A stretch of DNA of 64,000 nt from Legionellaceae bacterium (GTDB lineage: Bacteria; Pseudomonadota; Gammaproteobacteria; Legionellales; Legionellaceae), in assembly GCA_030696305.1 (NCBI GenBank), contig JAUYSP010000025.1, positions 1 to 64,000 on the forward strand, read 5' to 3'. Each line of letters starts with the position of its first letter. Position 1 is the first letter of the stretch. Below the pieces are notes generated by a model. The model had not been told where the DNA came from. It saw nothing but the letters and a program-made list of their open reading frames with translations, and made no database searches. This document shows positions 34,079 through 43,297 of the stretch, piece by piece. The position numbers and the translations under genes were made by a program.

Positions 34079-34862
34079 TGCGCTGACCAATACGCATGCT
34101 TCGTATCGGCGTTCTACAGTGCAGACAAGGTAAACCAGCACGACCGTAAACTTGCAACTGCTGAATAAAATATCCGGGTTTACCATCGCTATTTAGAAAA
34201 TCTTTAAGCGTTGTTCCACCTTGGGTGATTGCGCGCTGTAAAATTGCTTTTATTTGCTCTACTAGTACATTCATGTGTTGTAACGAAAGCTTATTCGCTG
34301 GAGTAGTTGGATGAATTTTTGCGCCGAATAATGCTTCTGTTGCATAAATATTTCCAACTCCAACTACGGTTTTATTATCCATAATCAGTGATTTAACCGG
34401 ACACTTTCTCATCACAGCTTGTTTATGTAAATATTCTCCAGTGAATTGTGGGGCAAATGGCTCCAAACCTAATTTTGCAATTAATGGATGTTGGTAGGGA
34501 TCATTTGCTGCCCATAAGATGGCACCAAATCGCCGTGGATCGGTATAACGTAAAATGACATGATTAGTAAATTGAATGTCGACATGATCGTGTTTATTGA
34601 TAGCTTGATCTTCAGATACAATTTGTAAACAACCGGACATGCCTAAATGAATGAGAATCGCACCATCATGAATTGTTAGAATGAGGTATTTTCCGCGTCG
34701 TTCGATGCTATCAATACGATACCCATTTAACCGCACTAGTTTGTCGGTCGGTATAGGCCAACGTAATTGAGGTTGACGTATGACACAGGATTTTATTGTT
34801 TGATATAGAATATGAGGTTTAATTCCAAGCAACGTTGTTTCTACTTCAGGTAATTCAGGCAT
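34038..34862 (-). CDS. mutM: Formamidopyrimidine-DNA glycosylase
   Basis: Fpg/MutM removes 8-oxoguanine and nicks the abasic site. The start MPELPEVETTLLG has the catalytic Pro2 and Glu3, so the ATG at 34862 is certain, giving 274 residues. Seen further: Lys in RRGKYLILTI, HLGMSGCLQIV, the H2TH region IMDNKTVVGVGNIYATEALF and a C-terminal zinc finger with CLHC...CINC (four Cys). It converges on ribE with a 41-nt overlap, so the stop codons lie within each other's genes. Confidence 0.96.
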   Translation of the reverse strand: MPELPEVETTLLGIKPHILYQTIKSCVIRQPQLRWPIPTDKLVRLNGYRIDSIERRGKYLILTIHDGAILIHLGMSGCLQIVSEDQAINKHDHVDIQFTNHVILRYTDPRRFGAILWAANDPYQHPLIAKLGLEPFAPQFTGEYLHKQAVMRKCPVKSLIMDNKTVVGVGNIYATEALFGAKIHPTTPANKLSLQHMNVLVEQIKAILQRAITQGGTTLKDFLNSDGKPGYFIQQLQVYGRAGLPCLHCRTPIRSMRIGQRTTCFCINCQHDLT

Positions 34863-34907
34863 ATTTTGTTCATTCTTTATTCGTGTGCTAAGACTATCTA
34901 AATATGA

Positions 34908-34937
34908 AAAAAAATGCCACAAATGTGGCATTTTTTT
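34908..34937. terminator. Bidirectional rho-independent terminator
   Basis: The perfect 13-bp hairpin is AAAAAAATGCCAC (34908-34920), loop AAAT, and GTGGCATTTTTTT (34925-34937). The T-tract on the minus strand lies beyond the hairpin for the small gene at 34948-35085, and the reverse T-tract serves the other direction. It sits between that small gene and mutM. Confidence 0.8.
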
Positions 34938-34947
34938 ATTTTTATTA

Positions 34948-35085
34948 TTATCTGTTACGATCTTGTGGACGGTTTGGCTTTAGTGTAGATTTAACTTGAG
35001 ATTTTTTAGCTGGTTTACTTTGTGTGTTACGATCTTCACGGATTGTTTCATGTTCATGTTTACCATGGTTATTGAATTGGTTCAT
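34948..35085 (-). CDS. Small basic protein of 45 residues, unrecognised
   Basis: A 45-codon frame starts MNQFNNHGKHEHETIREDRN and ends KPNRPQDRNR. AGGAG lies 6-10 nt upstream of the ATG, and the terminator hairpin begins 11 nt after the stop, so it is a well-formed gene unit. The product is highly polar, rich in Asn, Lys, Arg, His and Gln, has no hydrophobic core and is probably intrinsically disordered. It could be an RNA- or ribosome-associated microprotein, but no family is recognised. Confidence 0.6.
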   Translation of the reverse strand: MNQFNNHGKHEHETIREDRNTQSKPAKKSQVKSTLKPNRPQDRNR

Positions 35086-35183
35086 TTTATTCTCCTAATT
35101 GGTTAAATATCCATACATCTGCCCTTAAAGTAAAGTACATTTTTTAAAAAAAGCAAGGATTATTTAATTTTTACTCTGTAAGA

Positions 35184-36206
35184 TTACTTAATGTAGATAT
35201 TGACTGCGTTACCAACCAACCGCAATACATTCATCATTTCAGCGAATGTTTCAGGTGAAATCGTTTGTTGCGCATCAGAAATTGCGATATCAGGGGTGGG
35301 ATGAACTTCGACCATTATGCCGTCAGCACCTGCTGCTATAGCGGCGTAGGCCATTGCGGGCACAAGACTACGAATACCTGTACCGTGACTTGGATCAACA
35401 ATAACGGGTAAATGGCTTAATTCGTGCAAGATTGGAATTGCAGCAATGTCTAACGTATTTCGGGTGTGCGGCTCAAATGTTCTGATACCCCTTTCGCACA
35501 AAATAACATTCGGATTTCCTGTTTGTAAAATATACTCGGCGGCCATTAAAAACTCGGTGTAAGTTGCAGATAATCCGCGTTTTAATAAAATAGGCTTACC
35601 CGCTTTCCCCACTTGCTTTAACAGACTAAAATTTTGCATATTGCGGGCGCCAATTTGTAAAATATCGACATAGTTTGCAATTAAATCAATATCTTGCGTA
35701 TCCATTACCTCTGATACACTTAATAGATTGTGTTGCTTTGCCGCACGCTGCATATAGTTTAAACCGGTTTCGCCTAAACCCTGAAAATCATAAGGTGACG
35801 TGCGTGGTTTGAATGCACCACCACGTAAAATAGTCGCGCCACAACTCGCAACTCGTTCTGCTGTTTGAAAAATCTGCTCTTCAGACTCAACGGAACAAGG
35901 ACCTGCAATGATTGCAACTGTCCCACTACCAATAACCGTACGCCCACCAATAGTAATAATTGTGGGCTCTTTTTTTAACTCCCGACTAGCTAATTTATAT
36001 TTTTGAGTAAATGGCACGACTCGTTCAACAGAGGGTAGTGTGGATAGTTGATTTAAGTCAGTACAGGAAGTCACACCGTTGACAATAGCGATGTAGTGTC
36101 GATTCTTTTCCTCTGTAGAAATCCCTTGAAGGCTCATCGAGGCAAGTATAGCAATTAATGTATCGATATCTTGTTGAGTCGTATTTTCTTTCATTACGAG
36201 AATCAT
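35184..36206 (-). CDS. aroF: 3-deoxy-7-phosphoheptulonate synthase (type I-beta)
   Basis: This enzyme opens the shikimate pathway by condensing PEP with erythrose 4-phosphate. The ATG at 36206 (MILVMKENTTQQDID) gives 340 residues. The N-terminal ~80 residues form a ferredoxin-like regulatory domain, typical of the Bacillus/Thermotoga type. The barrel follows with IAGPCSVESEEQIFQ, LRGGAFKPRTSPYDFQGLG, ILLKRGLSATYTEFLMAAEYI, CERGIRTFE, PVIVDPSHGTG and MVEVHPTPDIAISDAQQ. The upstream frame to 36281 has no support. Confidence 0.95.
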   Translation of the reverse strand: MILVMKENTTQQDIDTLIAILASMSLQGISTEEKNRHYIAIVNGVTSCTDLNQLSTLPSVERVVPFTQKYKLASRELKKEPTIITIGGRTVIGSGTVAIIAGPCSVESEEQIFQTAERVASCGATILRGGAFKPRTSPYDFQGLGETGLNYMQRAAKQHNLLSVSEVMDTQDIDLIANYVDILQIGARNMQNFSLLKQVGKAGKPILLKRGLSATYTEFLMAAEYILQTGNPNVILCERGIRTFEPHTRNTLDIAAIPILHELSHLPVIVDPSHGTGIRSLVPAMAYAAIAAGADGIMVEVHPTPDIAISDAQQTISPETFAEMMNVLRLVGNAVNIYIK

Positions 36207-36364
36207 AGTGTGTACCTTTTTCGAATACTCAATCAAGTGATTTATCAGATTGAGGGTAATGCGGATATTAAGCTGTTCCACACGGTTCGTAAAGCTTGAA
36301 GGTACAATTCAAATTAAAATGTTGATACACTATTACGTGAGCAAACTAATTTAAGTTATTTTTT

Positions 36365-36835
36365 ATGGCAAATTGTCCATGTGGATTACCAAATGATTAT
36401 GCACAGTGCTGCGAGCCATATTTAGTCAATCAACTCAAACCGGCTTCACCTGAGGTGCTCATGCGTTCGCGATACACTGCTTATACCAAAGCGAATATTC
36501 GTTATATTCAACAGACCATGGCAGGAAAAGCAAGCTATAAATTCGATGAAAAAAATGCTGAAACATGGGCGATCAGTGTAGCGTGGCTTAATTTGCAGGT
36601 GCATAAGGCATACAATGCGTCACCAACTAAAGGATATGTTGAGTTTACTGCGACATTTATAGAAAAAGATCGAGTGGAATCAATACACGAATTGAGTGAA
36701 TTTGATTATATAGATAATCAATGGTACTACGTAGATGGCGTTCGTATGCCGCTAACATCGACTGCAAAAATAGGTCGTAATAACACCTGCCCATGCAGAA
36801 GTGGAAGAAAGTTTAAAAATTGCCATGGGAAATAA
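36365..36835 (+). CDS. ychJ: YchJ-family SEC-C motif protein
   Basis: This 156-residue UPF0225 protein has SEC-C zinc motifs at both ends: CPCGLPNDYAQCCEPYL at the N-terminus and CPCRSGRKFKNCHGK at the C-terminus. Between them is the NTF2-like YchJ domain with PEVLMRSRYTAYTKANIRYI. SEC-C motifs bind zinc and often dock to SecB or the ribosome. The cellular role is not settled. Its end is followed 1 nt later by the next gene, so the two are co-expressed. Confidence 0.88.
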   Translation: MANCPCGLPNDYAQCCEPYLVNQLKPASPEVLMRSRYTAYTKANIRYIQQTMAGKASYKFDEKNAETWAISVAWLNLQVHKAYNASPTKGYVEFTATFIEKDRVESIHELSEFDYIDNQWYYVDGVRMPLTSTAKIGRNNTCPCRSGRKFKNCHGK

Positions 36836-36836
36836 C

Positions 36837-37340
36837 ATGCAAAGCTGGATTGAAAAATTAAAATTAGAACGTCATGTGGAAGGTGGCTATTTTGGTCTGG
36901 TTTATCAATCCACTGATAAAATCATCACCCAAAATAAACGATATAACACTACAGAACGAACCGCTGGCTCTTCGATTTATTTTCTGTTAGAAAAAAATGA
37001 TTTTTCGGCGTGGCATCAATTAAAATCAGATGAAATATGGCACTATTATGATGGCGAAGGCGGCATCCATATTCATACCATTGATTTAGATGGTAATTAT
37101 GTTTTAAAGGTACTAGGGCATCCTATGCATGTAGAAAATGGAACCTTCCAAGTAGCGATCCCTGCTGGAACCTGGTTTGCTGCTGAATTAATCAATAAGT
37201 TATCCTTTGGTCTTGTCGGATGCACTGTTTCCCCTGGGTTTGATTATCAAGATTTTACCTTAGCTGATAGAGATCAATTGGTATCACAATATGCTACATA
37301 TGCCGAACTAATACATCGGCTAACTAGAGTCGTTTGTTGA
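36837..37340 (+). CDS. Cupin_5 (DUF985) family protein
   Basis: The ATG at 36837 (MQSWIEKLKLERHVEGGYFG, 167 residues) is likely; an ATG at 36825 is possible. The family signatures LxxHxEGGxFxxxYxS, SSIYFLLEKNDFSAWHQLKSDEIWHYYDG and IPAGTWFAAE are clear; they form a beta-barrel cupin with a sugar- or nucleotide-like pocket. No defined substrate is known. It is coupled to ychJ. Confidence 0.8.
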   Translation: MQSWIEKLKLERHVEGGYFGLVYQSTDKIITQNKRYNTTERTAGSSIYFLLEKNDFSAWHQLKSDEIWHYYDGEGGIHIHTIDLDGNYVLKVLGHPMHVENGTFQVAIPAGTWFAAELINKLSFGLVGCTVSPGFDYQDFTLADRDQLVSQYATYAELIHRLTRVVC

Positions 37341-37397
37341 CCGCATTTGTATTTTTATAGTACTATATGGCAGCATGATTTATCAAAGGTATGAAAA

Positions 37398-38333
37398 ATG
37401 AATAATGAACATGAATTAAAGTTACGCGAACTTGAGCAAAATATGGAGGACGCAGATAATGCACTTGATGGACTGCTTGTACCATCTTTTGATGAATCAA
37501 ATTTTTTTAACTATAGCGCAAAGTTTAAATATGACTATTGTTGCGCCTTAAGTAAACTCATTATTGCCCAATTTAGTTATTTTAAGTTGAGTGAGTATAC
37601 GAATAATCGTAAAAATGGTCTTTTAGCTCTCACATATAGTATAGCTTTTGGATATCATAAGGCCCTTGCTTATATTTCAGATACTTTGCAAACAGTGTCA
37701 TCCCAGGATCTAATCTTGGCCGAGTTTCCAGAAAGCCCAGATTTGAATAGGGATCCGGCGGTAATCTATTTATCCGCTTTGGATATACTTTTATATGATA
37801 AAAATAACAAGATAACTGGACTATCATTGTTAAAGCAAGCTGCCTTTGCTGCTGAACCGGATGCAAATGCTCTTTTTTTACTAGGTTTTTTGTATTATCG
37901 CCAGAAAGATTATCAAACTGCAGATAAACTACTAAAATCAAGTTTTGCTAAAAACTGCGGTATCGCTGGTTATTACTGTGCTCGAATAAATACTATTCTG
38001 AACCGAGCTAATTTGGCAAAAGCATATTATAACGCAGCTGCTTGTATGGGCGTTAGCTATGCTCTTAGAGATATGTATCATTACGTTGAAAAAAATAAAG
38101 ATTACTTATTTCTAGCAGCGATTCAAGATGAACCAGAATCACAATATATGCTGGCTCAATTAAATCGTTCTAATTCGCCAACAGACTCTTCAATTTGGAT
38201 GAAACAAGCCGCTGATAATGGACATCCGATAGCTCAAAGCATTATGCATGCTAAGCAAGTGCTTAGTGGCATAATAAACCAAGAACCCCAAGTACCAGAA
38301 ACTACTTCACAAGAAAATTCGCTAAGTTACTAG
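37398..38333 (+). CDS. Sel1/TPR-like repeat protein
   Basis: This 311-residue protein is built of helical pairs. Sel1/TPR-like units are visible around ANALFLLGFLYYRQKDYQTADKLL, IAGYYCARINTILNRANLAKAYYNAAA and SQYMLAQLNRS...WMKQAADNGHPIAQ, where the last unit has the Sel1 pattern of WxxxAAxxGxxxAQ. No signal peptide is seen. The N-terminus and the Pro/Glu-rich C-terminus are unrecognised. Repeat proteins of this sort mediate protein-protein contacts; in Legionella relatives some are host-directed. Confidence 0.65.
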   Translation: MNNEHELKLRELEQNMEDADNALDGLLVPSFDESNFFNYSAKFKYDYCCALSKLIIAQFSYFKLSEYTNNRKNGLLALTYSIAFGYHKALAYISDTLQTVSSQDLILAEFPESPDLNRDPAVIYLSALDILLYDKNNKITGLSLLKQAAFAAEPDANALFLLGFLYYRQKDYQTADKLLKSSFAKNCGIAGYYCARINTILNRANLAKAYYNAAACMGVSYALRDMYHYVEKNKDYLFLAAIQDEPESQYMLAQLNRSNSPTDSSIWMKQAADNGHPIAQSIMHAKQVLSGIINQEPQVPETTSQENSLSY

Positions 38334-38381
38334 GGTGGGTGATAAGGCCTACGTTACGCTACGTCAGGCCCCGGAGCAAGC

Positions 38382-40469
38382 ATGAAAACGTTAATCATCG
38401 ATAATTATGATTCATTTACTTATAATTTATTTCAGATGATTGCTGAAATAAATAATGAATCACCTGTTGTCATTCATAATGATTCTCATGGTTTTGATGA
38501 TATTTTATGCCTCGAATTCGATAATATTATAATTTCGCCAGGTCCAGGGCGCCCTGATAAACATGCTGATTTTGGTGTATGTTCCCGAGTGATATTAGAG
38601 ACTCATGTTCCCATTTTAGGCATATGCCTGGGACATCAAGGAATTTTTCATGCATTTGGTGGAAATATTATTCGCGCAACTGAACCGATGCACGGCCTAT
38701 TGAGCGAGATTGTTCATTCTAATGATGTGCTTTTTGATAAGATACCTAACCAATTTGAAGTCACGCGTTATCACTCATTGATTTGCTCTGAACCAATGCC
38801 AGATTGTTTACAGATAATAGCCCAAGCTAACGATGGAACCATAATGGCTTTGCGTCATAAAACAAGGCAATTATGGGGTGTTCAATTTCATCCAGAGTCG
38901 ATTTGTACCGCATATGGTAAGCAGCTATTAAGTAATTTTAGAACTATTACTCAAGATTTTCATGTTCGGAGCAAACCGAGAAATCCTCTTTTTCCTAATA
39001 GGAAAGAATACAAAAGAGCACAACAGGTTGCTCTCGAAACGCAATATCAGCTTACCGTTAAAAAATTAGATCAATTTTATCAACCAGATCAGGTATTCGC
39101 TCATTTATTCAGTAATAAGACCAATACGGTGTGGCTCGATAGCAGTCGTATAATGCCTGGCATTTCACGATTTTCGTTCATAGGCTGCTTAGATGGTCCA
39201 CTTAGTTATTCTGTTAAATTCGATGTTACTACCAATCGCATTACACGCCTTCAAGATGGGGAAGCAACACAGATTGAAATGAATATCTTTGATTTTTTAA
39301 AAGAAGAACTTAAGCAATATGCTATTGTATCTCAAGATTTACCTTTTCAATTTCAATGTGGTTTTATTGGTTATTTAGGCTATGAGTTATACTCAAACAC
39401 ATTACCAATTCGCTCTTCACATATTTCTAGTCATCCTGATGCACAATTTTTATTTTTAGATCGCGTCATAGTTTTTGATCATGAAGAAGGCCATTGTTAT
39501 TTATTATCGTTAACCCATAAACATGAGACTAACAATACTGAAACTTGGTTTGAAGAAACGGAGTTATTGTTAAAATCAGTAAGTAAGTTTTCCAATGAGC
39601 TTGATAGCAACACATTTCAAACCTTTAGTAAGGGTACATTAAAGCGTGACCATCAAACGTACATCAATGATATTAATCAATGTTTGAATGACATTCGCGA
39701 TGGCGAAAGCTATGAAATTTGTTTAACTAACAAGCTTGATTTTAATGGCAAATTTAATCCCTATCATTATTACTCAACGCTTCGAAAGGTAAATCCAGCG
39801 CCTTATTCTGCTTTTTTAAAATTTGATGATGTAGCTATCGCCTGTTCATCTATAGAGCGATATTTACTCATTGATAAACATAATAATGTTGAGACGAAGC
39901 CAATTAAAGGAACATTACCTCGCGGTTTAAATATTGAAGAAGATCAAATATTAATTCAGCAACTACAACACGATGTAAAATTTAGAGCTGAAAATTTAAT
40001 GATTGTAGATTTACTCCGCAATGATTTAGGCAAGATCTGTGAAATAGGAAGTATTGATGTACCTGAGTTAATGCGCGTGGAAACGTATGAAACCGTTCAT
40101 CAACTGGTTAGTACAATTCGTGGAAAAATTAAATCAGAACTGACTGCAATCGATTGTATTGTTGCTTCTTTTCCCGGTGGTTCAATGACTGGAGCACCCA
40201 AAATTCGCTCTATGGAGATCATTAACTCACTGGAAAAAGAGGCGAGAGGCATTTACTCTGGTTCAATTGGTTATTTGTCACTAGATGGTGCTGCTGATTT
40301 AAATATTGTAATTCGCACCGCTGTGATTACATCTGATAAATTATCTATTGGTATTGGCGGCGCAATAACAGCCTTATCTGACGCTAATGAAGAATTTCAA
40401 GAAATTATGTTAAAGTCCAAGCAGTTAGAAAAAGCTCTGGGACTTGTTCAAAAGACCTGCGCTAATTAG
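38382..40469 (+). CDS. pabB: Fused aminodeoxychorismate synthase (PabA-PabB)
   Basis: This 695-residue fusion makes 4-amino-4-deoxychorismate for folate. Residues 1-190 are a class I glutamine amidotransferase (IIDNYDSFTYN, SPGPGRPD, nucleophile in LGICLGHQG, GVQFHPESI). A linker and the chorismate-binding synthase follow (IKGTLPRGLNIEEDQILIQQ, LLRNDLGKICEIG, SFPGGSMTGAPKIRSMEII). The KPIKGT Lys marks PabB, whereas anthranilate synthases have Ala at this place. GGAG precedes the ATG, inside a short palindrome-like leader (GGCCTACG...CGTCAGGCC). Confidence 0.88.
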   Translation: MKTLIIDNYDSFTYNLFQMIAEINNESPVVIHNDSHGFDDILCLEFDNIIISPGPGRPDKHADFGVCSRVILETHVPILGICLGHQGIFHAFGGNIIRATEPMHGLLSEIVHSNDVLFDKIPNQFEVTRYHSLICSEPMPDCLQIIAQANDGTIMALRHKTRQLWGVQFHPESICTAYGKQLLSNFRTITQDFHVRSKPRNPLFPNRKEYKRAQQVALETQYQLTVKKLDQFYQPDQVFAHLFSNKTNTVWLDSSRIMPGISRFSFIGCLDGPLSYSVKFDVTTNRITRLQDGEATQIEMNIFDFLKEELKQYAIVSQDLPFQFQCGFIGYLGYELYSNTLPIRSSHISSHPDAQFLFLDRVIVFDHEEGHCYLLSLTHKHETNNTETWFEETELLLKSVSKFSNELDSNTFQTFSKGTLKRDHQTYINDINQCLNDIRDGESYEICLTNKLDFNGKFNPYHYYSTLRKVNPAPYSAFLKFDDVAIACSSIERYLLIDKHNNVETKPIKGTLPRGLNIEEDQILIQQLQHDVKFRAENLMIVDLLRNDLGKICEIGSIDVPELMRVETYETVHQLVSTIRGKIKSELTAIDCIVASFPGGSMTGAPKIRSMEIINSLEKEARGIYSGSIGYLSLDGAADLNIVIRTAVITSDKLSIGIGGAITALSDANEEFQEIMLKSKQLEKALGLVQKTCAN

Positions 40470-40476
40470 CTTAAAC

Positions 40477-41055
40477 TCAAGCTACCAAATAACTCACTAT
40501 AATTCCCGCTATTAAGCCAAACAAATGCCCCTCCCAAGAGACCATTTTTTTGCCTGGGAAAATTGAGTAAAAAATTCCGATAAAATAGTACAAACACACA
40601 ATTCCCAGTATGATAGCAGTAGCAGTGCCTTGCTGATATATATTGCTTACCAACAATGCCCAATATCCTGTGATGACACTGCTCGCGCCCACATGAATTC
40701 CAGATTTTGCAAAGCACCATGTCATGAAGCCACTTATTATGATAATTAGTGTAGTTACATATAAAAAATAGGGGAGGCTGTAGACTAATAAAAAATTACT
40801 GAGTACTAAGAGTGGAATTGAATTAAAAAATAAATGATTAAAATCCGCATGAAGGAAAGGTGCAAATACTATCCCAGGTAACCCCAATAGATGTCTCGGA
40901 ATAATACCTAAATAAAGCAACTTTTTGTTGAGTAATAAATTGACGAAGTAAACACCCCAAAGAATCAGCAAAATATAAAGTAAATAGTTTGCATTGGCTT
41001 TAGTTTGAGTGACAATTAAAGCCAAGCTAGTATTTAGTTCGTCAAGAATGCTCAC
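40477..41055 (-). CDS. Rhomboid-family intramembrane serine protease
   Basis: This 192-residue membrane protein has six hydrophobic helices. The catalytic Ser125 is in the GASS motif (HVGASSVITGYWALL) and His177 in MVSWEGHLFGLIAG. HADFNHLFFNSIPLLVL, with HLxxN, is the helix 2 motif. Rhomboids cut single-pass membrane substrates. The start overlaps the serS stop by 4 nt, so it is translated from the same mRNA. The substrate is unknown. Confidence 0.88.
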   Translation of the reverse strand: MSILDELNTSLALIVTQTKANANYLLYILLILWGVYFVNLLLNKKLLYLGIIPRHLLGLPGIVFAPFLHADFNHLFFNSIPLLVLSNFLLVYSLPYFLYVTTLIIIISGFMTWCFAKSGIHVGASSVITGYWALLVSNIYQQGTATAIILGIVCLYYFIGIFYSIFPGKKMVSWEGHLFGLIAGIIVSYLVA

Positions 41056-42326
41056 GGTTTTTGAATAACATCTTTACCCATGTATGGCCTTAAGACCTCA
41101 GGTATTGTGATGCTGCCATCTTCTTGTTGGTAATTTTCAAGAATTGCAATGAGTGTTCGACTTAATGCAATAGCAGTACCGTTTAAAGTATAAGGATATA
41201 TTTTTTTATTATCCGTTGTGCGATATCTAATGTTTAAGCGACGTGATTGAAAATCAGTGCAGTTAGACGCAGACGTCACCTCACCATATTTTTCATCTGA
41301 GTCTCGACCAGGCATCCATGCTTCAATATCATATTTTTTATATGCAGCTGCACCTAAATCACCCGCGCAAATGCGTACTACGCGATAGGGTATTCCTAAT
41401 CGTTGATAAATTGCTTCTTCAAGGTTTAGTATGTCATTTAATGCAGCCTCACTGTCCTCTGGCTTGGCAATTTGAAATAATTCAATTTTTGAAAATTGAT
41501 GTACACGATATAATCCTTTGCTTTCTCGACCAGCAGAACCTGCTTCACGACGAAAACAATGGCTTTCAGCCACATATTTGAACGGTAACTTATCTTCTTC
41601 TAAGATTTCATCAGCATGAATACCCGCCACAGTAATTTCGGCAGTTGCAATTAGGCTGAGATCTAAGTCTTCTAAATTATAAATATTAGATTCTTCGCCT
41701 CGAGGAGAAAATCCTGTACCCATTAATACTGATTTTTTGGCCAGATCCGGCGTTATTAAACGAGTGTAACCAAATTCAGCAGCTGTTTTCATTGCAAACA
41801 ATTTTAAAGCAAGCTCCAGCATCACAGCATCATTTTTTAAAAAATAAAATTTAGCTCCTGTAACTTTTGCTCCACTATCAAAATCAATTAAGTCCAACAG
41901 TTTACCCAATTCAACATGATCACGTGGTTTAAAATCAAATTGACGTGGGACGAGATGGGTTCTGATTACCATGTTTTCAGTATCATCGACACCTAAGGGA
42001 GTATCCTCAGCGAGTTGGTTGGGGATAGTTAATAACGCGTCTTGATATGATTCATCAATGCTTCTCAAGGTTTCTTCAAGTTGTGATATTTCATGATTTA
42101 ATGCTCGACCTTTATCAATCATTGCTTGCTTATCAGACTGTGGTAACGTCGGGATTGCTTTAGCAATTTGATTTGCTTCCGCACGTTTATTTTCAAGTTC
42201 TAATAAATGATTTTTACGCTTGGCATAAATGACTAGTAAATTATCTAAGTCTGCTGTCATATTGCGTTTTTTTATATTGTCTCGAATAATTTCCGTGTTT
42301 TCTATTATATATTTTATATCAAGCAT
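41052..42326 (-). CDS. serS: Seryl-tRNA synthetase
   Basis: This class II synthetase charges tRNA-Ser. The N-terminal coiled coil (about 1-105; NKRAEANQIAKAI ... EISQLEETLRSI) binds the long variable arm. Motif 2 is in CFRREAGSAGRESKGLYRVHQFSK and motif 3 in NGTAIALSRTLIAILENYQ. The length of 424 is normal. The tRNA-Ser(GCT) in this window would be a substrate. The downstream partner is the rhomboid gene (4-nt overlap). Confidence 0.97.
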   Translation of the reverse strand: MLDIKYIIENTEIIRDNIKKRNMTADLDNLLVIYAKRKNHLLELENKRAEANQIAKAIPTLPQSDKQAMIDKGRALNHEISQLEETLRSIDESYQDALLTIPNQLAEDTPLGVDDTENMVIRTHLVPRQFDFKPRDHVELGKLLDLIDFDSGAKVTGAKFYFLKNDAVMLELALKLFAMKTAAEFGYTRLITPDLAKKSVLMGTGFSPRGEESNIYNLEDLDLSLIATAEITVAGIHADEILEEDKLPFKYVAESHCFRREAGSAGRESKGLYRVHQFSKIELFQIAKPEDSEAALNDILNLEEAIYQRLGIPYRVVRICAGDLGAAAYKKYDIEAWMPGRDSDEKYGEVTSASNCTDFQSRRLNIRYRTTDNKKIYPYTLNGTAIALSRTLIAILENYQQEDGSITIPEVLRPYMGKDVIQKP

Positions 42327-42424
42327 GATAAAACCTTATAAATTGAGAGGGCAGTTGTACTAACAAATTAAATGCACGTTATCGTGTCGTTTTTCTAACT
42401 CACAGTGATATTCCTGTATAGTTA

Positions 42425-43297
42425 TCAGTAACCTAGGATCTGTTGAGATTCATTTTGAATTTTAGAACGTTGATCAAAGCATTCGATTAAATGAATACGC
42501 CTTGCATCAGCACTGATAATGATGAATTCAAAATTTTCAATGATAATTTTTTCACCCGATTTAGGTAAGTATCCGAAGTTAGCCATAATAATTCCGCCAA
42601 TTGTATCATAACTTTCATCGCTAAAATTGGCCTGTAGCTCGTCATTGAATTCTTCGATAGGCATATGAGCTTTAATTATATAATGTGCATCACCATGCGC
42701 TTTAACATACGCTTCTTCGTCGATATCAAACTCATCAGCAATATCTCCAACAATTTGTTCAATGATGTCTTCAAGTGTTACAAAGCCAGAAATAGAACCG
42801 TATTCATCAACAACAATAGCCATATGATTTCGATTCGTTTTAAAATCATTCAGCAACGTATCTAATCGTTTGCTTTCCGGGACAATAGGGGCGACTCGCA
42901 CAATGTCGGATAAATCTAATGTGTGATTTTCCTTATCTTGAAAACGCAATAAATCTTTGGCATGTAAAATACCAATAACTTCATCTTTATTCTCGGTCAA
43001 GACGGGGAAACGTGAGTGGCCCGAATAAGTGACAATGTGAATAATATCTTCAAGCTTGGCATTTTGATCAATACATGTCATTTGTTTCTTTGGGAGCATA
43101 ATATCTCTAACCTGCAACTGAGCAAAAGCAAGCGCACCCTCTAGCATAGACAATGTTTCAGAATCAATCAGTGCACGAATTTGAGCATCGCGTAATAAAC
43201 TAATTAATTGTTCCTTCGTTTGCGGTTCAACGTGTAAAAATTGTTTAATACGCATAAACCAAGACATTGAATCGTATTCTTTAGTCAATTTTATCAT
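42425..43297 (-). CDS. corC: CorC/HlyC-type CBS-domain protein
   Basis: This 290-residue protein has two CBS domains (IMLPKKQMTCIDQNAKLEDI and APIVPESKRLDTLLNDFKTNRNHMAIVVDEYGSISGFVTLEDIIEQIVGDIADEFDIDE) and a C-terminal CorC_HlyC domain (SYDTIGGIIMANFGYLPKSGE). In E. coli CorC is linked to Mg2+/Co2+ homeostasis. It overlaps ybeY by 17 nt in the usual ybeY-corC order. The expected lnt gene does not follow in this window. Confidence 0.93.
   Translation of the reverse strand: MIKLTKEYDSMSWFMRIKQFLHVEPQTKEQLISLLRDAQIRALIDSETLSMLEGALAFAQLQVRDIMLPKKQMTCIDQNAKLEDIIHIVTYSGHSRFPVLTENKDEVIGILHAKDLLRFQDKENHTLDLSDIVRVAPIVPESKRLDTLLNDFKTNRNHMAIVVDEYGSISGFVTLEDIIEQIVGDIADEFDIDEEAYVKAHGDAHYIIKAHMPIEEFNDELQANFSDESYDTIGGIIMANFGYLPKSGEKIIIENFEFIIISADARRIHLIECFDQRSKIQNESQQILGY

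Noticed and set aside
38340-38375. Palindrome-like leader of the pabAB fusion (GGCCTACG...CGTCAGGCC) as a riboswitch
   Set aside because: Too short and simple; more like a common intergenic repeat than a metabolite-binding RNA.
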